A stretch of DNA of 10,667 nt, taken from positions 1 through 10,667 of the forward strand of contig JAFUGO010000024.1 in NCBI GenBank assembly GCA_017469325.1, in the 5' to 3' direction. Of this stretch, positions 6,557-10,667 are shown in pieces. The notes beneath the pieces were generated by a model that had not been told where the DNA came from, did not search any database, and saw only the letters and a list, made by a program, of their open reading frames with translations. This DNA comes from Mogibacterium sp. Its GTDB lineage: Bacteria > Bacillota_A > Clostridia > Peptostreptococcales > Anaerovoracaceae. Made by a program: the position numbers and the translations under genes. Each line of letters opens with the position of its first letter. Position 1 is the first letter of the stretch.

Positions 6557-6587
6557 ACTTATGTATGACTTTTTTAGCGGTAAAGAA

Positions 6588-7064
6588 ATGGCAAAAGAAG
6601 ACATAACAGGCAAGGTGAGCAATATGCTCGCACCGTTCCTCGAAGAGAACGGACTCGATATCTACAAAGTCGAATATAAGAAGGAAGGTCCTGCGTGGGT
6701 CCTGCGCTTACTGCTCGACAAGAGCGTTGACGCGAAAGAAGAGTATGTGAGCATAGATGACTGTGAAAAGGTCAACAGCTGGCTCAGCGATGCTCTCGAT
6801 ACGGACGACTTCATCGGGCGCAGCTACAACCTCGAGGTGGGTTCGGCCGGACTCGACAGAGAGCTCATAAAGGACTCGGATTATGTACGCTTTGCCGGAA
6901 GGCCGGTCGAGGTCAGGACATATGAGCAGATAGACGGCAGCAAAGAGCACGAAGGCACTCTCAAAGGGAAGGAAGACGGTGTAGTCATCATAGATACCGG
7001 TGCCGGAGAGATGCGGATACCTGCCGATAAAATATCAAAGATCAATTTAGCAGTGGTTTTCTAA
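6588..7064 (+). CDS. rimP: Ribosome maturation factor RimP
   Basis: RimP binds the 30S subunit and helps its late assembly. The 158-residue product from ATG 6588 has the normal length. The N-terminal domain runs from about 5 to 90 (MLAPFLEENGLDIYKVEYKKEG, then WVLRLLLDK and the VSIDDCEKVN...LD segment) and the C-terminal SH3-like domain follows. The hallmark reads YNLEVGSAGLDREL, where most relatives have LEVSSPGLDRPL, so the two usual prolines are replaced. A frame extends upstream to GTG 6537 and ATG 6561, but the GTG lies inside the leader hairpin and the added residues do not look like RimP, so ATG 6588 is preferred; its ribosome binding site (AGCGG) is weak. nusA follows after 12 bp. Confidence 0.93.
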   Translation: MAKEDITGKVSNMLAPFLEENGLDIYKVEYKKEGPAWVLRLLLDKSVDAKEEYVSIDDCEKVNSWLSDALDTDDFIGRSYNLEVGSAGLDRELIKDSDYVRFAGRPVEVRTYEQIDGSKEHEGTLKGKEDGVVIIDTGAGEMRIPADKISKINLAVVF

Positions 7065-7076
7065 CAGGAGGAGACA

Positions 7077-8210
7077 ATGAGTAAGGAATTTCTTGAGGCA
7101 TTTGCGGAGCTCAAAAAAGAGAAGAATCTCTCGGAAGAAGAGATCATTGGGGCTATCAAGGACTCTATAGAAAATGCATACAGGTAGAATTACGGAGCAT
7201 CCAATGTCAGAGTTGATGTAGACATGGCAGAAGGCAATGTCACAGTATACATGGGCATGGAAGTTGTAGAAGAGGTCGAGGACGATATGACTCAGATCTC
7301 TCTCGAAGAGGCAAAAGAGATATACGACGGGTATGAAGTCGGTGACGTAGTCGAGTACGAGATCGATCCTAAGGACTTCAACAGGATCGCAGCTCAGGGA
7401 GCCAAGCAGGTATTCGTTCAGAAGAACCGCGAGGCAGAGCGCACCAATTCATACAACGAGTTCATAGAGAAGAAGGGAACCATCGTTACAGGTAAGGTCG
7501 AAAGGATCTCGAACGGAACGATGCTCATCTCACTCGGCCGCACAGAAGGCCGCGTACCTGCATCCGAGCAGGTCAGATCGGAGAACTTCAAGCCGGGCGA
7601 CCGCATCAAGGTCTACGTCATGGACGTTAAGAAAGAAAACAAGGGACCTCAGGTGCTTCTGTCCAGATCCCATCCGGGTCTCGTAAGAGGTCTGTTTGAG
7701 CTCGAGATCCCTGAGATCGCAGACGGCACAGTCGAGATCAAGGGAACAGCCCGTGAAGCAGGCTCCCGTACAAAGATCGCTGTTTACTCTCACGATCCTA
7801 ACGTCGATCCTGTCGGCGCATGCGTCGGAAACAGAGGAGCAAGAGTCCAGAACATCGCGGACGAGCTCTTCGGCGAAAAGATCGACATCATCGTATGGGA
7901 CGAGGACCCTGCTGTACTTATCAGCAACGTCCTGAGACCTGCTATCGTTGAGGGTGTTTATATAAATGAAGAAGAGAAAGTCGCTACAGCAGTAGTGCCT
8001 GATCAGCAGCTCTCACTTGCCATCGGCCGTGAAGGTCAGAACGTAAGACTCGCTGCAAGAGTCAGCGGATGGAAGATCGACATCAAGAGCAACGATCAGC
8101 TCAAGGAGATGGGCTTCGCATTCGATGAATACGAGGATTCCGATATGACAGCGGAAGCTGATGAGGTCATGGAAATTGAGGAGACACAAAACACCGAAGC
8201 CGATGCGTAG
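7077..8210 (+). CDS. nusA: Transcription factor NusA, interrupted by an in-frame TAG at codon 37
   Basis: NusA binds RNA polymerase and nascent RNA and controls pausing, termination and antitermination. The gene starts at ATG 7077 with AGGAGG at 7066-7071, and the frame would give 377 positions, normal for a Firmicute. Codons 1-36 encode a good NusA start (MSKEFLEAFAELKKEK..., ending ENAYR). Codon 37 (7185-7187) is TAG, and NusA sequence resumes at once with NYGASNVRVD. The S1 domain spans about 134-199, KH1 contains GACVGNRG (247-254), KH2 contains IGREGQ (316-321), and an acidic tail ends the protein. Apart from codon 37 nothing is damaged, and no base is inserted or lost. If the TAG acts as a stop, translation could only resume at ATG 7224, giving 328 residues without the first part of the polymerase-binding domain and without a good ribosome binding site. 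The family is certain; the status of the allele is not. Confidence 0.93.
7185..7187 (+). other. In-frame amber codon within nusA
   Basis: The TAG lies between AGG (Arg) and AAT (Asn). Bacillus and clostridial NusA have Lys or Arg here (AYKRNF, AYKKNY), and AAG to TAG is one base change. I see no obvious stem-loop directly downstream that would mark programmed recoding. TAG serves as the apparent true stop of the repressor, the ATPase, nusA itself and ylxR in this window, so TAG is not reassigned throughout the genome. Confidence 0.9.
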
Positions 8211-8475
8211 ATGCATTGCGTGCAGGGAGTCGAAGCCGCAGGATGAACTCATAAGATTCACCTTTGACGGCAAGTCCCTTTCGGCGGACACGGATACAAA
8301 ACGTGACGGAAGAGGCTTTTATCTCTGCAATAATGAGGATTGTCTTGAAACTGCCATAAAGCGAAAGGCTTTCAACCGCGTTTGCAGGCAGAATGTGGAT
8401 GGGGGAGAAATCAGAAAGGTTTTCGGCATCGCGGCCGGGAACGATCAAGGAGGTATAGATGTCAAAGAAAGTTAG
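8161..8475 (+). CDS. ylxR: YlxR-family RNA-binding protein (RnpM)
   Basis: YlxR proteins are small basic RNA-binding proteins of the nusA-infB operon; in Bacillus subtilis the protein has been linked to modulation of RNase P and renamed RnpM. Here the core is [20 protein letters not shown], then [12 protein letters not shown] and an Ala/Lys/Arg helix ([13 protein letters not shown]). The two cysteine pairs, CIAC and C...C in YLCNNEDC, are typical. The start is uncertain. ATG 8161 gives 104 residues but has poor spacing signals. TTG 8176 has GAGGT 8 nt upstream and gives the family's usual short basic N-terminus. ATG 8203 would begin right at MRRC. All options overlap the nusA end, so translation is probably coupled. 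The 3' end overlaps infB by 17 bp. Confidence 0.88.
   Translation: MRSWKLRRHKTPKPMRRCIACRESKPQDELIRFTFDGKSLSADTDTKRDGRGFYLCNNEDCLETAIKRKAFNRVCRQNVDGGEIRKVFGIAAGNDQGGIDVKES
8447..8454 (+). promoter_or_regulatory. Strong ribosome binding site of infB inside ylxR
   Basis: AAGGAGGT is a full anti-Shine-Dalgarno match, 4 nt before ATG 8459. It is inside the ylxR coding sequence and fixes the infB start, so infB can be initiated independently although the two genes overlap. Confidence 0.85.
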
Positions 8476-10667
8476 CGAACTTACAAAGGAACTTGACATA
8501 AGTATACAGGAACTCAAAGGTTACGCAGACAAGCTGGGTATCGCGATAAGCTCCGCAAGGTCTTCAGTCGAGGATCAGGACGCGGACAGACTCGTGAGAT
8601 CCATCAATATGATGCGCGGCACTTCTTCAGGTGCTCAGGCTTCGGGCAACAAGCCTAAGATCAAGGCTGTTCCGGTCGTCCCTAAGGACGGCACAAAGGC
8701 GAAGCCGCCTATCGGAAAGCCGGTCATCCCTAAGAAGCCGGTCATTCCTAAAAAAGAAGAGCCTGCAGAAGAGGCAGAGGCACCAAAGCCTGCTGAAGAA
8801 CCTGAAGTAAAGGCAGAAGAGCCGAAGGCTGAAGCTGCCCCTGTTGAAGCTGCGGCAAAAGAAGCTGAAACAGTCAAGGTTGAGCCCGTGGAGGCAGAAA
8901 CAAAGCCTGAGGCTGAGGCTAAAGCAGAGAAGGCTGAACCGGCTGCAAAAGAAGCTGAAGCAAAACCTGCCGAGCCGGCTGCAGATGAAAAGCCAAAGGC
9001 AAAGGAAGCCAAAGAAGAGGAGTATGTGAATGCTCCTGGCAAGCCTATGCGCTTCAAGAAGATCTCCGATGCCGAGACAGAAAGAAAGAAGGCAGAGGAG
9101 CTCAAGAGACAGAGCCGCGAAAGAAGAGAGAAGTCCAGAGCTTCCGAAGGCGACAAGAAGAAACCTTCGAGAAACAAGAACGAAGGCGGCAAGGAGCGTC
9201 AGGACAGAAACAGAAAGCCGCAGGGCGGCGGAGCATCGGCTCCTGCACCTGCAGCAGGCGGAAGCGCCAAGTCCTCAAAGGGCAAGAGCAAGAAGTTCTT
9301 CGATAACCGCGACAGAGACAAGCAGTCGAGGTTCGACAGACGCGAGGACGGCCCGGGCGGACGCAGAAACAACAACAACGGTATCTATGACGAGGCTGCT
9401 CTCGAGAAGCAGGAGCGTCATAAGAGAAAATACAAGGCTAAGCCTGTAGAAGAACCTGAGATCGAAGAGATCCTGCCTGAGGGCACGATCGCTGTTACAG
9501 TACCTATCACTGTAGCGGGTCTTTCAGAGCAGGCAGAGATCAGCGTCAGCAAGATCATCATGTCCATGATGCAGATGGGTGTTATGGCTACTATCAACCA
9601 GACACTCGACAAGGACTCCGTTGAGATGCTGGCAGAAGACCTCGGTCTTCAGATCGTAGTCACAGAAGAGCAGGCAGAAGTGGAAGAGCCTGGCATCGAT
9701 ATGCATGAGGACGCCGAGAGCGAACTCAAGCCGAGACCGCCTATCATCACCGTAATGGGTCACGTAGACCACGGTAAGACTTCGCTGCTCGATGCTATCA
9801 GAAATACAAACGTTACTGCCGGAGAGTCCGGCGGAATCACACAGCACATCGGTGCGTCCGAAGTCATGATCAACGGAAAGAGGATCGTATTCCTCGATAC
9901 ACCGGGTCACGAGGCATTCACCACCATGCGTGCGAGAGGTGCTCAGGTAACGGATATCGCTGTACTCGTAGTAGCGGCTGACGACGGCGTAATGCCTCAG
10001 ACCATCGAGTCCATCAGCCACGCTAAGGCAGCTAACGTTCCTATCATCGTAGCTATCAACAAGATGGATAAGCCGGGCGCAAATCCAGACAGAGTAAAGC
10101 AGGAACTCATGGAGCACGGCGTCCTTGTAGAAGACTGGGGCGGCGAGGTCATCTCCGTACCTGTTTCGGCAAAGAAGGGCGACGGCATCACAGACCTCCT
10201 CGAGATGATACTGCTTCAGGCAGATATGCTCGAGCTTCGCGCCAACCCAGACAGACTGGCTCTTGGTACCGTTATCGAGGCGAGACTCGACAAGGCCAAA
10301 GGTCCTGTTGCCACACTGCTCGTATCTAATGGAACACTCAAGACAGGTCAGAGCGTAGTCGCCGGTACATGCTCGGGCAAGATCCGTGTCATGACAGACG
10401 ACAAGGGCAAGACCATCCGTAAGGCCGGTCCGGCTACAGCTGTTGAGATCCTCGGTCTCTCAGACGTACCTGCGGCAGGTGACGCATTCAACGCGGTAAG
10501 AGATGACAAGACAGCACGTGAGATCGCTCAGAACCGTAAGGACAAGATGAGAGAAGAAGTGCTCGCGAAGAACGCAAGCATGACACTCGACAAGCTCTTC
10601 AGCCAGATCCAGGAAGGCGAGGCAAAAGAGCTCAACCTCATCGTCAAGGCAGACGTACAGGGTTCTG
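8459..10667 (+). CDS. infB: Translation initiation factor IF-2, 3' end outside the window
   Basis: IF-2 is the GTPase that brings initiator tRNA to the 30S subunit and promotes subunit joining. The window holds 736 complete codons; by comparison with relatives roughly 275 residues are missing at the C-terminus. Residues 1-50 form an IF2-N domain ([20 protein letters not shown]...). Residues about 87-310 are a disordered linker, first Ala/Glu/Lys/Pro-rich and then Arg/Lys/Gly/Asn-rich. A second IF2-N-like domain lies at about 341-404. The G domain has GHVDHGKT (434-441), GGIT (458-461), DTPGH (480-484) and NKMD (534-537), all intact, followed by domain II ([22 protein letters not shown]). The frame is open to the last base ([13 protein letters not shown]). 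The ylxQ gene, often found between ylxR and infB in Firmicutes, is absent. Confidence 0.97.
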   Translation, partial: MSKKVSELTKELDISIQELKGYADKLGIAISSARSSVEDQDADRLVRSINMMRGTSSGAQASGNKPKIKAVPVVPKDGTKAKPPIGKPVIPKKPVIPKKEEPAEEAEAPKPAEEPEVKAEEPKAEAAPVEAAAKEAETVKVEPVEAETKPEAEAKAEKAEPAAKEAEAKPAEPAADEKPKAKEAKEEEYVNAPGKPMRFKKISDAETERKKAEELKRQSRERREKSRASEGDKKKPSRNKNEGGKERQDRNRKPQGGGASAPAPAAGGSAKSSKGKSKKFFDNRDRDKQSRFDRREDGPGGRRNNNNGIYDEAALEKQERHKRKYKAKPVEEPEIEEILPEGTIAVTVPITVAGLSEQAEISVSKIIMSMMQMGVMATINQTLDKDSVEMLAEDLGLQIVVTEEQAEVEEPGIDMHEDAESELKPRPPIITVMGHVDHGKTSLLDAIRNTNVTAGESGGITQHIGASEVMINGKRIVFLDTPGHEAFTTMRARGAQVTDIAVLVVAADDGVMPQTIESISHAKAANVPIIVAINKMDKPGANPDRVKQELMEHGVLVEDWGGEVISVPVSAKKGDGITDLLEMILLQADMLELRANPDRLALGTVIEARLDKAKGPVATLLVSNGTLKTGQSVVAGTCSGKIRVMTDDKGKTIRKAGPATAVEILGLSDVPAAGDAFNAVRDDKTAREIAQNRKDKMREEVLAKNASMTLDKLFSQIQEGEAKELNLIVKADVQGS
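8717..9028 (+). repeat. Low-complexity linker of IF-2, including an 18-bp tandem repeat
   Basis: Codons 87-98 are two direct copies of an 18-bp unit (8717-8734 and 8735-8752, two mismatches) encoding KPVIPK twice. From about 8753 to 9028 the linker is almost entirely Ala, Glu, Lys, Pro and Val, in recurring short words such as AEEPK, KAEAA and AEAK. IF-2 linkers are known to vary in length and composition between species; this one probably grew by repeat slippage. Confidence 0.75.

Noticed and set aside
6537..6587. GTG 6537 or ATG 6561 as the rimP start
   Set aside because: The GTG is within the 11-bp hairpin and neither start has a ribosome binding site; the extra residues do not match the RimP N-terminus.
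7185..7187. Genome-wide reassignment of TAG to an amino acid
   Set aside because: The repressor, ATPase, nusA and ylxR all end in TAG at the expected C-terminal position for their families.
8635..9192. 185-codon minus-strand frame rich in Ser, Ala and Phe
   Set aside because: This is the antisense shadow of the low-complexity IF-2 linker; Ala/Glu/Lys codons read backwards give Ser/Ala/Phe runs.
9030..9449. 139-codon plus-strand frame rich in Arg and Ser
   Set aside because: It is an out-of-frame reading of the basic IF-2 linker and has no start signal.

Overview
The window looks like a chromosomal piece of a Gram-positive Firmicute, most likely a member of the Clostridia. The reasons are the gene order rimP-nusA-ylxR-infB, the clostridial/bacillar character of NusA and RimP, strong GGAGG-type ribosome binding sites, and a bifunctional class A PBP carrying a long lysine/alanine/glutamate-rich cytoplasmic tail. 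A family-level placement (for example something near Anaerovoracaceae) is only a guess. All recognised genes are on the + strand.

Layout. Positions 1-476 are non-coding. They hold short repeats, two palindromes, a 33-bp tandem repeat, and a sigma-A-type promoter whose spacer and -10 are covered by an ArsR-type operator. Positions 477-3127 form a metal-efflux cassette: a CzrA/SmtB-like ArsR repressor, a stand-alone HMA metal-binding protein, and a P1B-type Zn/Cd/Pb ATPase without its own HMA domain. Positions 3128-3314 contain a hairpin, an extended -10 promoter and a terminator-like leader hairpin. Positions 3315-6473 encode a 1052-residue class A penicillin-binding protein. Positions 6474-6587 contain a good promoter and a perfect 11-bp leader hairpin. 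From 6588 to the window end runs the transcription/translation operon rimP, nusA, ylxR, infB; infB is cut off by the window edge.

How the parts work together. The repressor probably releases its own promoter when Zn or a similar metal rises, so that the HMA protein and the ATPase are made and the metal is exported. The PBP polymerises and crosslinks peptidoglycan. The last operon supplies a 30S maturation factor, a transcription elongation/termination factor, an RNA-binding protein and initiation factor 2.

The most surprising observation is in nusA. A clean, otherwise full-length NusA reading frame (7077-8210) is interrupted by an in-frame TAG at codon 37, at a position where relatives have a basic residue, one base change from AAG. 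NusA is normally essential or nearly so, and four other genes here use TAG as their real stop. The choices are therefore a sequencing or assembly error, a real nonsense allele with suppression or reinitiation, or local readthrough. The sequence alone cannot decide. I saw no convincing novel defence, mobile or CRISPR system.
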